A stretch of 64,000 bases of DNA from Megalobrama amblycephala (Eukaryota > Chordata > Actinopteri > Cypriniformes > Xenocyprididae). Position 1 is the first letter of the stretch. The number at the start of each line of letters is the position of its first letter. The position numbers were made by a program, and so were the translations under genes. The stretch lies in assembly GCF_018812025.1 (NCBI RefSeq), contig NC_063045.1:53902457-53966456 (forward strand), in the 5' to 3' direction. The notes under the pieces are model-generated. The model was not told where the DNA came from. It did no database searches and was given only the letters and a program-made list of their open reading frames with translations. Positions 23,301 through 36,230 of the stretch are shown in pieces.

Positions 23301-25252
23301 TAAAATAATAATGTGATTACAAATAGTCTACTAGATTAAATTAATCAAAATTGTATTTATTTTTAATTTAATGTAAATAAATAAAAATTTGATTAAAATT
23401 AAATAAAACATAAATATGTTTAACAGTACATTACTATAGTGAGTAGAAATAATATATAATAATAATGTAATATAGAAACTAATTTTTAGATTTCTAATAT
23501 TAATTTTCTAGTCTATGAATTGGGTGTTTATAAAAGATAGATGCCTTTTAAACTTTAACATCCAGGTTCCTCACATGAGGCTGATCATATTTGTGGAATC
23601 TGTGGGAATTCTGGGAAACAACATTAAGATAAGTACCATCTGATTACTTCTATACAATAAAAGTGAATAATGGGCTATAAGGACCATAAAAATGGTCAAA
23701 CAGCAGATTTGATATCAATTTCAGATAGAAGCTACCAGAGAACCAATAAGATTGAGTGATGTGAAGCCTAAAGTGATATCACGGCATGTTTAAATGTGCG
23801 AATGGAATTTGATATCTAATTTTCAATCATATTATGTCTTCACAAGACTTGAAGCTTTGTTTTAAGGTGCTTTTGTGTTGCAGTCAAAGCTTCCCCAGTC
23901 CCCATTCACTCCCACTGTACGGAAAAGAGCAGCCATGACATTCTGCCTAACATCTACTTTTGTGTTAAAGGGAAGATAGTTAGCGTTAAAGGGTTTAGAA
24001 CGACACTGCGTGAATAAATAATGACTGAATTCAAATTTTCAGTGAACTGTCGCTTTAAGGAGTCACCCAGGTGTGAGCAGGGCACAGGTTCTCCAGAGAG
24101 GACAGATGCTGAGGTCTACTGTTCACTCTCACATGAGGTTTAGTGTCTGTAGATCAAACAGAGTGTGTCATTTAGTCTGAGGGCCTGATCAAATACACTT
24201 GCCTCTGCAGCCAATGAGGGGGGAGAGCTTGTTACTGGGCAGTTATGGGTTTAGTCTCTCTCTCTCTTTCTCTCTCTCCTCTTGAGGTCGATGTCATACA
24301 TCAGCGTTCATAGATTCCCTGTGCTGCTGTGTGCGATTCTCCTGAACATCAGCAGTCTGTGCTGCTTTTAAGATCAGCTAATAGCATCAACTATCAGCTC
24401 ACCTCAGCAACACGAGCAATATTAGGCTTATTAGAGGAACGCTACCTGCTGACTTCAAATTATTTCTGTATGTCAAAGGATATATTCATATTTTTATTGC
24501 TTTCTAGTCTTTTCTTTTTTTACTCTGCACCATTAACGTTTGTTGAATCCTAAATAGGCTATTTTTGTTTTGAAAACGCCTTTAGGCCAGCTAAATTCAA
24601 ATATTTTAATCTTGATCTTTTTTAAAAAATCTAAAATTAAGATGCTAAAACTGGTGAGATTTACATACGGATATTTTTTGATGCTAAAACGGAATAATAA
24701 AAGCCAAAAGTCTATCATGCGCCAGTGTATTTATGTAGTTCTCCTGACAAACAGAAGGGGGCGTCACTGTCAGGATAAATAAACCACTGACAATGAATAT
24801 ACCACCTCAGAACGTAGTTGTGGGGTTTCCCTTCGTTTTCTCTCACGTCTTCTTAAAAAAACTGAAAGATTTGAAAGCTTCAGAAGATTAAATATGATAA
24901 ATCAAGCTAATTAAGACATCTTTAGTAATTATAACATAGTGTTTTCGACAAAATTAGCTATAGAATGGTAGCTAATATTGCTAACCCATGTACCAATTCT
25001 TGTAATCTTAGTAATCATACCATTTTTGATTCACTTTTTGATTAAGTGAACCTTCAGGAAAGATTTTCTGTACCTTTTGAATATATGTAAGTACACATTT
25101 TTGTTTATTTAGGTTTCAAACTTGTTTTCCAGGATTTTGAGTACTCTATATTCGTGATGAATAAATGTAATTGTAAGTGAATAATATTATGTAAATTGAT
25201 GAAACGACATATTCACTCAGGGGGAAAAAAATGTGTAAAAATGGTACCTTCA
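23301..25252. other. Intergenic, no gene seen
   Basis: AT-rich to 23860, then a decayed TTAA-type MITE relic (about 23880-24060, ending CAGTGAACTGTCGCTTTAA), a mixed unique stretch to 24440 with a CT tract at 24256-24282, and AT-rich DNA after that. No splice-bounded exon was recognised. Confidence 0.35.
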
Positions 25253-25408
25253 GGGGTACAACAGCTTGGCAGTACAAGGTTCATAGTAGTACCTTAAGGT
25301 ATGTATTGTTACTCTAAGGTACAAATATGCACATTTTAGGGGTAAAAAAAAAAAAAAGGTACAAAGATGTCGTTTTATGGGTACTACCCCAGTGACAAGC
25401 TGTTGTAA
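25253..25408. mobile_element. Small hairpin element
   Basis: GGTACAACAGCTTGGCAGTA at the left faces CCCAGTGACAAGCTGTTGTA at the right, with repeated AAGGTAC words between. About 155 bp, non-coding. Confidence 0.55.
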
Positions 25409-26592
25409 ATAGCAATGATTGTATTTTACTTCTCCTGTATGCATTATTAATAGAAGTGTATGTTTTGGATAATCCATTTATGTGAAGAGTATTCTTTGCA
25501 ATTCTCTTCAGCTTCTTCTGTGTTGGTCAGTCTTTCTGTTGACAGTTTTGTATTTAGGTCACACAGGAGCCCTCGGGCAGCAGTAAACCATGTCCTCTAC
25601 AGGAGTGATTGACACCTTCTCTGATGGCGAATGAAGTCTCCAGCTTCTCTGGGCTTCAGCCACAATAATAAACCAGCGCTGCACACTGACGGTCGGTCCT
25701 CGTCTCATATTTTTAATTTAATGTTTTATTGTGATGCATTGTAATTGAGGCAAATAAATTGAGACAGTTGTAGAATAACACAATTAGTGTTTCATTTTTT
25801 TCTCTAGGATGCAATCATCTTTTATTTCCCATTAATGAAACAACACCTCATTTTATGGCCTACTGAACCGAACAGCATGGATTGTGAATTAAATTGAGAG
25901 GTAAATAAATAAAAACAAGAATATCTTGCATCGCATATTTACACTGAGCTACAGCCTGGCGTGTGTAACCGATACGTAAATGACCTTTAAATCTAGATTA
26001 GAGCTGACTTCTGTAGAATTATTCATCATCTGCCTTTCAATTTACACCATTCTTATCAACTATAAATCCCAAAATATATTCAACAGGGTTAATACCTGTC
26101 TTAGAAGTTTGGGATCTGTTGGAATCATCATGTGCTATATTCAGCTACAAACACCTGAAAGCCTTTTAGGACTGTAGAACAATAGACTTTCTGTTGCAAA
26201 ATGTAATTTCCTGTCTAGAGAGACTAGCTTGGATTTGAATGGCCTTTTAATGTTGATCTGAAGTCCGTCTGTGTTGCTTTAAGATGAAAGGGAAGAAGAA
26301 TCTGGTTTCGGATCAGAGTAAAAGTTGTGGTGTTGCATGTCAATCTCACTCTCCCAGTGTTTATGTGAGAAAGAAAAATTGTACAAGAGCTTTTCAAGCT
26401 CTCATTTTGTCTCTTAGACAGCAATAAGATGAAATGAAGAGAATGTGACTTTTGTCTTCTACTTCTCAGCTGTTCCTGAACTTCCTCCTGAAATAATATA
26501 TTATATATTATTATATATTATATTATATATATATATTTCCATAATTCTAATTTCCTATATGTCTCCCCTCTAGAGTTCAAGAAAATGTCACA
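25409..26592. other. Intergenic, nothing recognised
   Basis: Partly unique sequence (25500-25700) with no coding or element signature. An AT-rich run lies at 26492-26540. Confidence 0.35.
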
Positions 26593-27520
26593 TTAAAGGT
26601 GCCCTAGAATCAAAAATTGAATTTATATTGGCATAGTTAAATAACAAGAGTTCAGTACATGGAAAAGACATACATTGAGTTTCAAACCCCATTGTTTCCT
26701 CCTTCTTATATAAATCTCATTTGTTTAAAAGACTTCCGGAAAACACGCGGATCTCAACATAACATCGACTGTTATGTAACAGTCGGGATCATTAATATGT
26801 ACGCCCCCAATATTTGCATATATGCCAGCCCATGTTCAAGGCATTAGACAAGGAAAGGCAGTATTCACGTCTGGATCTGTGCACAGACAAGGTAAGCAAG
26901 CAAGAACAACAGCGAAAAATGGCAGATGGAGCATTAATAACTGACATGATCCATGATAGCATGATACTTTTAGTGATATTTGTAAATTGTCTTTCTAAAT
27001 GTTTCATTAGCATGTTGCTAATGTACTGTTAAATGTGGTTAAAGTTACCATCGTTTCTTACTGTATTCACAGAGACAAGAAGTTTCATTTTTAAACATGT
27101 GCAGTCTGTATAATGCATAAACACAACTTCATTCTTTATAAATCTCTCCAACAGTGTAGAATTAGCCGTTAGCCACAGAGCATAGCCTCAAACTCATACA
27201 GAATCAAACGTAAACATCAAAATAAATACTTTACTCACATAAATCGAAGCATGCATGCAGCATGCATGACGAACATCTTGTAAAGATCCATTTGAGGGTT
27301 ATATTAGCTGTGTGAACTTTGTAAATGCACTGTAATATAGTCGAGAGCTCCATTTAAAGGGGCGGCGCTGCCAAAATCAGTGCATAGTTAATGATGCCCC
27401 AAAATAGGCAGTTAAAAAAAATTAATTAAAAAAATTTGAGCTGAAACTTCACAGACACATTCAGGGGACACCTTAGACTTATATTACATCTTGTGAAAAA
27501 GCATTCTTGGGCACCTTTAA
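26593..27520. mobile_element. TTAA-flanked MITE, 928 bp
   Basis: Ends TTAAAGGTGCCC and GGGCACCTTTAA. The right arm (CAAGATGTAATATAAGTC on the minus strand) matches the left arm of the element at 57687-58442, so both belong to one family. No coding capacity. Confidence 0.82.
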
Positions 27521-27540
27521 CGTCTCACACTGTGCACAGA

Positions 27541-27963
27541 TTTCCCAAAATCAGAAATTGCAATTTTATTTTATTTTACTGATCAAAATGTGCCTTTTGT
27601 ATTATATTATATTATATTAATAAATCAGAAATTGCAATATGAATTCACAAACCCTTTCAAGAACAAATTAGTTGTGCGACTGCTTCGCATCATTTGTCTC
27701 ATTTATTTTATTTCATTTTACTGATCTAGAGGTGTCTTTTATCTTTATTTTATATTATATTATTTATTTATTTAAATAATAATAATAAATCAGAAATTGC
27801 AATATGAAATCAAACACTTTAAAAAAAAATAGTTTTTAAACTGCTTTGCATTATTTGTCTCATTTATTTTATTTATTATATTTTACTTTTCTTAATTTGT
27901 ATATATTATATTATTTAAAAGTAATTATATTATATATTAATATATAATATTATATTTATTATA

Positions 27964-28014
<51 letters not shown>

Positions 28015-28145
28015 TATATTATATTAGTAATAATATATAGTAATAATAGTAATAAATCCGAAATTGCAATATGAATTCAAACACTTTCAACACCTGCTTT
28101 GCATCTTTTGTCTCATTCATTTTATTTTACTCATCTAGAGGAGGG
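27541..28145. repeat. Degenerate tandem repeat with an embedded TA microsatellite
   Basis: At least three copies of a unit starting AAATCAGAAATTGCAATATG and continuing CTGCTTTGCATCATTTGTCT, at about 27622, 27788 and 28054, with a partial one at 27551. A (TA)n run sits at 27968-28008. Confidence 0.7.
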
Positions 28146-28379
28146 GGGTTGCTTAAAATTATGTCAGAGACATAAACTTTTCAAATTTCTCAAGAGAATT
28201 TTTTTCTAATCGAGTTAAAATTGGAGCATGTATGCAATCAAACTGAAAAATCACTAACATTATGATGTTCATGAGGATAATTGGAGCATTATTTCTTCTG
28301 CTCAAGTTCACAGCTGAGACCGTCTATACTCAGCAGCACATGTAGCATCTGCACATACCAAACGCAGCCCGGTACATTC

Positions 28380-28745
28380 ATCTGTCTGTCATGTTGACAG
28401 GTCTTCAGCGGCAGCGATGTTAACGTCCCGTGGCTGTTCTCCAGTGATGAGTCCAGATGGAGGCTATGTTGGTACCTGCCCTCCCATTTCCATTGCCAGC
28501 TCACTCCCTCCTGCCTCCCGTACACCTCCTCACCATCTGTGCCAACCTGCCGTCTCTCCGTCAGACAGTTGCAGGTTTCGCCATGCGTGGCAGGCCTACA
28601 GCTGTGCAGACAGCCAGCCCAACATCTGTGTGTCCTATGGGAAAGACGGGGGAATGTCCCGCTGATCTACTCAGCTGCTGCTGGCCTTAAACACAGCCAT
28701 GGGCCGGCAGTTCTGCGGACAAGACGGGTTTTGCAATGTAAGTTT
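28380..28745. other. GC-richer island of unknown nature
   Basis: About 365 bp of balanced, codon-like sequence in an AT-rich setting. Several frames stay open for 70-98 codons but none gives a domain I recognise. GTAAGT follows at 28739 and could be a donor. It may be a decayed exon, a processed remnant or a regulatory element. Confidence 0.3.
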
Positions 28746-28779
28746 AAAACAGAAAGGCACTATAGTAAGTATTTCTTTT

Positions 28780-29040
28780 TTTCCAACCTTGCAAAATTCT
28801 ATTGCTTATATTATTATTATATTATTACATTTTAAAACAATTTTAATATATTTAAAAATTAGTTATTTCTGTGATGGCAAAGCTGAATTTTCAGCATCAT
28901 TACTCCAGTCTTCAGTGTCACATGATCCTTCAGAAATCATTCAAATATGCTGATTTAGTGCTCAAGAAACATTTATTATTATTATCAATGTTGAAAATAG
29001 TTATGCTGCTTAATATTTGTTGAAACCGTGATACTTTTTT
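28780..29040. repeat. Dispersed cyprinid repeat, opposite orientation to the 13560 copy
   Basis: Contains ATTTTCAGCATCATTACTCC and GTCACATGATCCTTCAGAAA, the complement-type words of the repeat in the tmprss2 intron. Confidence 0.55.
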
Positions 29041-29135
29041 TCCAGCATGAATCTATCTATTTATGTATCACGTCCGTCCGTCCGTGTATTGTTATGTAGG
29101 TACAATATGTAAATGTTTACTCATTCTCCATGTTA

Positions 29136-29660
29136 AAGGTAGGGTAGGCAATTTCAGAGATGCTAGCAATAGCAAGCTAGCTTTGAAGGCATTAGAGCCC
29201 ACCCTCTCTTCTGAGTGCTCTCCAAAGCCATGACCCCAAACCACATGAACGCACACAGCAGAGTCTGCAAAGCGGCATGAGATGAGAGACGGCATTAAAT
29301 TACCTCATGTCTCAAAGCACATAACATTATAATAATAATAAACGTAAACAAATTACAGAGCTCTTACTTGTACCACCTGACTGCTGCAGATTAATTTGGG
29401 CATTGATAGTGTTGACATAGAAACGCAAAAATCCAAGTCTAAGGACTGAACAGCTGTGAGTAAAACGTCATGAGTTTCCATCTCGTAATTACGGTTACAA
29501 TATGGCATGAACGCGGCATAAGCTCAGTCATATGTTCAATCAATGTTTTGGTTCAGGAGTAAAAGGTGTAAGTGTGAAAGGTGGCTGCTGTTTGTTTGTG
29601 GCGCTCGGTGTCTGTCTGTCTACAACTAAGGAACACACTGATGACGTGTGATGTTTGCGT
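29136..29660. mobile_element. One-ended TTAA-type element
   Basis: Begins TTAAAGGTAGGGTAGGCAAT, a start I recognise from dispersed fish MITEs. The right terminus is not clear, because the local duplications at 29661 follow. Confidence 0.4.
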
Positions 29661-30600
29661 GAGCAGGGTGTCAGATCGACAGAGGGTTATTAGCAGAACA
29701 GTTATTGCAAGGGTTTATCACTGAACATTGTATTGTACTTTGTCTATTCTTTAAACAGCATAATGGTAAAAATGGAACACTATGGCAACAGCTTTCTTAT
29801 CTGTACTCGACGGCATTGTTTCGGGAGTTTGGTGGAACTGATGCAACGGCAGTTTTTTTTCAGTTTTACTCCTTTGTTTGGCATAAAACACTGTGTTCAT
29901 GGCCATCCAGTTTGAAATGTTGGCTACAAACACAGAGGTTTTTCAGATTTTCCCTCACGGCGTTCTTTTCATATTATTTACAATATACGATCGTTTGCAG
30001 CCTTCAGCCAACACTATGGGTGTTGTCTACAATACACTAGATCCTACACTGGAAACCGAAAGTAACTCACTCCCACTAAATGGTTACTCTTTGAATTCTT
30101 GAACCCTGGAACAATACAATTCGACACAATTATGACAAAGTTTGCTAAGAAGTTTTACCTATAGGAAGGCGCTATTTGACTCTGGTAAGCATATACATAG
30201 CAGACTGGTGGGTGTGGCCTTGGATGGCAAAATGCCCAGTGCATTATGGGTGTTGAAGTTTTCCTACCTATTTGACAAAAGGGAAGACAACAGCATTTTT
30301 CTCTAGTCTGGTAGCACTGATTTAAAAAAACAAGATGATGTTTGCTTGAACAGGCTGTCAGATCGACAGAGGGTTATTAGCAGAACAGTTATTGTAAGGG
30401 TTTATCACTGAACATTGTATTTTACTTTGTCTAGTACTTTGGCGCTATTTGACTCTGGTAAGCACATACATAGCAGACTGGTGGGAGTGGCCTTGGATGG
30501 CAAAATGCCCAGTGCATTATGGGTGTTGACGTTTTCCTACCTATTTGACAAAAGGGAAGACAACAGCCTTTTTTAGGTAGCACTGATTTAAAAAAAAAAA
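29661..30600. repeat. Interleaved local duplications
   Basis: Block X (GTCAGATCGACAGAGGGTTA...ACTTTGTCTA) occurs at 29669-29748 and 30357-30434. Block Y (GGCGCTATTTGACTCTGGTA...AGCACTGATTTAAAAAAA) occurs at 30168-30330 and 30441-30590. Order is X, spacer, Y, X', Y', so a longer X-Y segment was copied in part. No gene. Confidence 0.8.
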
Positions 30601-30631
30601 GACAGCAAAGTTTTATTAAAAGCCCATTTTG

Positions 30632-31420
30632 CAACATGGTCTCACGAAAAGACGTACCTGTGGGAACTTTTGCGTGAGTCGCAAAAATACGTACCAATAC
30701 GTACATATTATCACTGTAGTTTCCAACAGAAATGAACACTAGAGGCAGTAAAACAGCAAGCGTTTTTAATCGTTTTCATACACAGTTACGATTACAGGGT
30801 CTGATTATGGATTAATAAAGACTTGTTTTTACGTCTCCTTGCACAATATTATGTTATGACTTCAAAACGCTTTTTACCGAAGTGCACGATTTGTAAACGA
30901 ATATATTTCGGACTTTGCATCGGTTAACCAGCTCCATATGTTTTACTTTTCTGACATAACAAGCTTGCTTGGTCGCTCAGCTGATACGGAGTTGGACTTA
31001 GGACAAGGAAGCCTTGTGTACGAATCCGGGGAAAAACGAGTCATTTTAAAAGAGCTCAAAGATGAGAGATCAAAACTAAACTTTAAAGCTAAAATGGCAT
31101 GATTACAGAAGCTTTTTGTGTCACATTTGCTTTTGTTAACTCTATCGGGTAGGTTTAGGTGTAGTGTTGGTAGTATGTTATTTTAAAAAATAATGGAGGA
31201 TTACACTTTTAGCGCCACTGACCGGACAAAATTTAAAATCAGAACTGCGGTGATTCGCATAAAAATCAACGTCATAAAAAATGAAACATGATAATGTAAC
31301 ATGCTTTTAGTGCTCAGTGGACATTTCAAATTGAAACTGCAGTGATATGTACGGTATTGGTACGTATTTTGCGACTCGCAAAAATGTTCCCACAGGTACC
31401 TTTTTCTAATGAGGCCAGGC
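30632..31420. mobile_element. Inverted-repeat MITE
   Basis: Outer words GTACCTGTGGGAACTTTTGC and GCAAAAATGTTCCCACAGGT face each other, and CAATACGTACATAT faces ATGTACGGTATTG just inside. About 790 bp, non-coding. Exact ends are uncertain. Confidence 0.7.
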
Positions 31421-31468
31421 TCACATTTTGCCAGCGGTGAAGTACCCCTTTAATAATAAAAACAGCAG

Positions 31469-31549
31469 CTAATATAATATAATATAATATAATATAATAT
31501 AATATAATATAATATAATATAATATAATATAATATAATATAATATAATA
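31469..31549. repeat. (AATAT)n microsatellite
   Basis: About 16 units of a pentanucleotide repeat, same motif as at 12293. Confidence 0.93.
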
Positions 31550-32511
31550 AGAGCAGAATTATTTAGGAAAATTGTGTATATTATGCTTGTGTTCAAATTA
31601 GAGGTAAAGAAATGCAACAATAATATTCTGTAATAAATATGTATATTAATCAGTCAATAATGATGTGCACACAGTGATTCTGCCTCTGGTGATACACAGC
31701 TGGAGAAAATGAAACAAAATAGAGAAATAAATAAATAAAAGATCTTCATACATTTTTATGACCACACATATAAGGTCAGCCATGTGCTTTCGTTACTAAG
31801 CAACACTGCAAGCCTGTGTGAGGGTTTTGTCAGAAGTTGACTCAGATGTGTTGTACGGCTGTGAGAGTAACAATCAGGCTTTGATTACTGTGCAGTGTCA
31901 AGCCCGACAGCAGCTGCCTATGAGCTTAGTCCTGTGTGTGAATCTGTCTCCTCCTCAAAAATTCAGTAGAAGCTCACAAATTATTAAGGAATAGTGGACT
32001 CAACAGAATTTTTTTTGATAATTTTTTTCTGAGCCAATCTAATAAATGTAATTTCCACCATATTATTTTTTGTGTTTAATAGTGTTCTCTGGCAGAAATT
32101 TTGGTAACAATTTATTTTACAGTGTTCTTGTTATATGTACTTACTGAAGTAATAACAGCAAAATATGCAACTCTCAACCAAACACTAGTAATTATGTACA
32201 TGTTGTTAATTAATATTATTTAAATGTATAGTTACACTAACAAGGACACCATAATATTAAGTGTCCAAAATTTCTTTGCTTCGCTAAGACTAATTTCATA
32301 GCGTTTTATGTATATTAAATAAAACATTTACTAGTTTTTCATATGTTTTGCATGAGACAAATGCTAGATAGAATGTGATATCTTATATTCTCAAATAAAT
32401 ATTAAAATGATTTGCACTCCCTGTTAAGATTATAATAGTAGAAAATTAATATTTATATAATCAATTTCCCATTTTTTTATTTATTTTTAGATTTAGACAA
32501 GGGTAAAACAA
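31550..32511. other. Intergenic, nothing recognised
   Basis: AT-rich. A more mixed stretch at 31770-31960 has no coding or element signature. Confidence 0.35.
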
Positions 32512-32735
32512 TTAAAGGGTTAGTTCACTCAAAAATGAAAATTCTGTCATTAATTACTCACCCTCATGTCTTCCACATCCGTTAGACCTTCGTTCATCTT
32601 CAGAACACAAATTAAGATGTTATTTGATGAAGTCTGAGAGGTTTGTGTCCCTCTGTTATTACTTCAGATGTGGAACGACATGCGGGTGAGTAATTAAGGA
32701 CAGAATTTCCATTTTTGAGTGAACTTACCCTTTAA
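32512..32735. mobile_element. Angel-like TTAA MITE
   Basis: TTAAAGGGTTAGTTCACTCA at the left; the right end is its near complement ending GTGAACTTACCCTTTAA. 224 bp, no coding capacity. Confidence 0.85.
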
Positions 32736-33745
32736 ATATTTAAAATTAAAAATCTGAATAGCAAAAATAAATGAAATCTGTTTAATAAAAATTTAAAAAA
32801 TAAAATAAAAATGTGTTAAATAAAAATCAACCCCTGCAACATAATAGTGCCCTTATATATTCGCAACTTAAATGAATTAAGTTGATTACTAATTTTTTCT
32901 GTTTTTTTGTTCTGCATTTGAAACAGCACTGGAAACGTGAAGCCTGTGTCACAAAATGAAATGCAATGACGTATACAAAGGTCCTATTATGATGCTTTTT
33001 AATGCTTCTTTCATTCAATGGCTCCTTTCATTCTCTCTCCCTCTCTACTACAGCCCTGTTTTATTGCATTGCGCCTGAAGAGTCCTGCTGGGCGTGGATC
33101 GGTGTGGAGAGCCAATAGCAGGCCGGCAGGCGGGTGGCGGTCAGTGGCCAATGATCCAGGGTGGGGTTACTGTGTCATAATCAGAATAAAGAAAAGGGTC
33201 AGCAGTTCTTTATTCATACACAGAAAACTCACTCAAAATAATCATTGACAGACAATATGACAGGCCTTAGTAGCTTTTTTCACCTTTTCTTTTGAACAGA
33301 GATCAAAGAAGATGCATTTTACAGATGAAAGTGGTTTTATTCAGCGCTGCACTGGACGTGCTGCTTGAGAGGATGAGATCTGGATGAAGACGCTGCTGCA
33401 TTGAGCCTTTAGACTCTGAGCATTCAATATGTGTGATCAATACATGGATTCCCAACAGCAGGTCATTAAGACTGTTCAGCCCAATCAAGCGCTTATTCTC
33501 CTGTGTGGGAGAGATTCGCCGTTTCATTTAGCTTCCAGTGATTCATGGGAGTTACCTTATTAGGCAGGACCTCTCCTGTAAAACGAGCTCATTCACATGA
33601 GCACCCGGCTGCTAGTATTAATGAAGTCAAACACACGTCACATCTTAAGCATTTTAGACCAGAAAGTGAAAGAGGAATCATTAATTATGTTACATATTCT
33701 TAGTTTGATCATATCCTGGTGTCTGAAAGCTGGTGACACAAATAA
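32736..33745. other. Intergenic, with a unique stretch 33290-33640
   Basis: A GC-richer patch at 33055-33180 and a unique stretch at 33290-33640 show no exon structure. The latter could be regulatory, but only composition suggests so. Confidence 0.3.
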
Positions 33746-33749
33746 TATT

Positions 33750-33912
33750 GGTTAATACGCTCTTAAAGATAAAGGTTTTAAAGGTTTTTTTTACAGCAAT
33801 GCCATAGAAAAGAATCTAAAGCACCTTTCTCCACTATAAAGAACCTTTTGTGGAATGGAAAGATTCTACATGGAACCATCAATGCCAATACAGAACCTTT
33901 ATATTTAAGTGT
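33750..33912. mobile_element. CTCTTAAA-type hairpin MITE
   Basis: Left GCTCTTAAAGATAAAGGTT faces right AGAACCTTTATATTTAAGTG. It belongs to the same terminal-repeat type as the shell around the satellite at 42989-47292. Confidence 0.55.
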
Positions 33913-33989
33913 ACCAGCATATAACATACAAAAGTACAGACTGTAGCCATCATTTACAGTCATCTAAGCATGAGTCTATGACACTGAAA

Positions 33990-35569
33990 TATTCCCTAAA
34001 AAGTGTAACATAGAATCCTGAAATTTTCCTCTGGTATTTTCTACTTTATTATTTAATTTAATTTAATTTAATTTAATTTACTTTAATTTATGTAGAACTA
34101 TAGAATATTATTGACAATATATAGTTAAAATATTCCACCTCATTGGAAAAAAAGTGTAACTGAGAATCCTGATTTAATAATTTTGTTAAATTTAATTTAT
34201 ATAAAACTTTAGAATATTATTGACAATATATAGTAAAATATAGAATATTACTGCATGATTTCTGCAATTTCTGAAATATTAAAACATCTATAGATCCATA
34301 TTGACTAAAATGTATTGCATTTAATTATAATTTACAATGTCAGTATGTTTTTAAGAGGAAAAATATGTGACAATTAGATTTAAAAACATTATGAACACTT
34401 GACAAACACGGAACACATAACACTATTACACATTATTTACTTAAAACACTTATTTATATCTCAATTTGCACACATAATTGTACATACAATTGTCTATAAT
34501 ATATATTGTCTTTTGCTTTTTTTGCACTTTGTCTATCTTGTAAATTTGTATATTATTATTTTATTCTTTTTATTATGTGTCTTGTCTTGTCACTGTTACT
34601 CTGTTGCACTGTGGAGCTTCTGTCACTAAAACAAATTCCTAGTATGTGTAAACAACATACCTGGCAATAAAGCTCTTTCTGATTCTGATGTTTCTAAAAA
34701 GTATCTATATTTTTAGTATCTGTTTAGCAAAATTACATTTCTTATGGATTTTCAAATGTTTTTTTATAGACAAATGTTTCTCTCTCTCAATTTTCCAACT
34801 ATATTTATATATTCTTTCTACTTTGGTGGTTGGATTGGATTCTAACACCTTTTGTTCTTTCTTTCTCTATTGTCACAGATAACATCCATTGTACCTGCAG
34901 AGGAACATCCGGACATCCGGTAAGATTCTGTCATTTATTGTAAGCCACATTCTAGATGAAATAAAGCGGCATGTGAGAAGAGTCCGGGGAGAGCTGCAGG
35001 CATGTGTGCTTTTGTAAGGGATTCTCCAGCCCAACAGCTGAAACAGCTGCAAGAGCGGCAGCTCCGGTGCTGATGCTCTGGCACAGAAATGCTTGTTAGG
35101 GCAGAATATAGCCAGAGCTCCAGGGACCATCCAGACACAGTGACTATTCATAACTGTAATGGGTATCAACCACGTCGACAAAAAAAAAAAAAAAAAAAAA
35201 AAAAGCCAGTGAAAGAAAGCAAGAGATGTGCTGAAAATACAAATTTATGGGAAACACTTATTGTATCAAAACTAAAAAAAATCCTGTCCAAAAGCATCAT
35301 TCTAAACCATTGCATACAAATAATATCATGTCAAGAGGTTTATCATTGTTGCTCTACTACAGAACAAGCGCAAAATAGGAACTAGGGTACTAAAGAGCAC
35401 GTTTTAATGCATAAAACAGTTTATGAAACAAAACACATGCAAATATTGTTCCAAACCCCTGAGAATCCTGAAATGTAATATTTTCTACTTTATTCTATAT
35501 ATTATTTTTTTATTCTAAATGTTATTTTATTTAAATGTAATTTATATAGAAGTATAGAATGTATAGCAT

Positions 35570-35600
<31 letters not shown>

Positions 35601-35810
35601 TTTTTCTGTGATTTCTGAAAATAGAAACTAATGTACTAAAGAACACATTCTAATGCATAAACAGTTTACGAAACTAAAACACATGCAATCTACTGAAACT
35701 AACATCATCCCAAATCCCTGAGAATCCTGAAAGTGTTTCCTGGACTTTTTTTTCTACTTTATTCTGTAAACATGTACTTTATTTTATTTTATTTTATTTT
35801 ATTTATATAA
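33990..35810. repeat. Diffuse field of local duplications
   Basis: The word GAGAATCCTGAAA or close variants recurs at about 34012, 34160, 35461 and 35722, each followed by T-rich (TTTTA/TTTAA)n DNA. A unit of about 255 bp with ACTAAAGA.CAC and CATAAACAGTTTA is present at about 35387 and 35635. Copies have diverged. A candidate exon at 34879 lies inside the field. Confidence 0.6.
34879..34919 (+). other. Candidate 41-base exon of unknown gene
   Basis: A long pyrimidine tract and CACAG acceptor precede it and GTAAGA follows. Two forward frames are open through it. It could be a non-coding upstream exon of dscam, part of a non-coding RNA, or chance. Confidence 0.25.
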
Positions 35811-35869
35811 CATCCTCCCACATCCCTCCTGACCACTGCCTGTCCTGCTCATAATTAGCTGTTCTGTTT

Positions 35870-36230
35870 TAATCCGTTCCCTGAGGTTCTCTCCCATCCT
35901 CTAGGCTGGAGTCACTCCGAGAGAGCAAACCACAGGAGACGTGTCCATGGGCAACGCCTATCCGTAGACACAACATCCTCGGCGTGCCTGGTGCACATGA
36001 CTCGCCCCCTGAGAAAGAACAGCGCCCTGATATCTGCTCTGTGATAGCAGCCAACACGACTCCCCTCGGCTAAACCCGCCGTACGAACTGCGGCTGTCTC
36101 GCGTGGGCTGTGCAAACCGAGCGCCAACATTGTTATTGGCTACAAAAGCAAACGAAACCATAGCTTTTTCGCATCTTGTGACAAAAGCCTGCCTGGTTAG
36201 AGCGGATGCTCTGTGAATCAATGGCTGCTT
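35870..36230. promoter_or_regulatory. GC-richer unique island, candidate non-coding element
   Basis: About 360 bp of repeat-free sequence, 4.7 kb upstream of the dscam 5' region. Open frames overlap on the minus strand but none has a recognisable domain. Regulatory role is inference. Confidence 0.25.

Noticed and set aside
29705..30102. Two overlapping plus-strand frames of 69-111 codons as a small gene
   Set aside because: They span the start of a local duplication, overlap in different frames and have no domain.
33018..33248. 76-codon frame in a GC-richer patch as an exon
   Set aside because: No domain, no convincing acceptor and donor pair with phase, and no partner exons.
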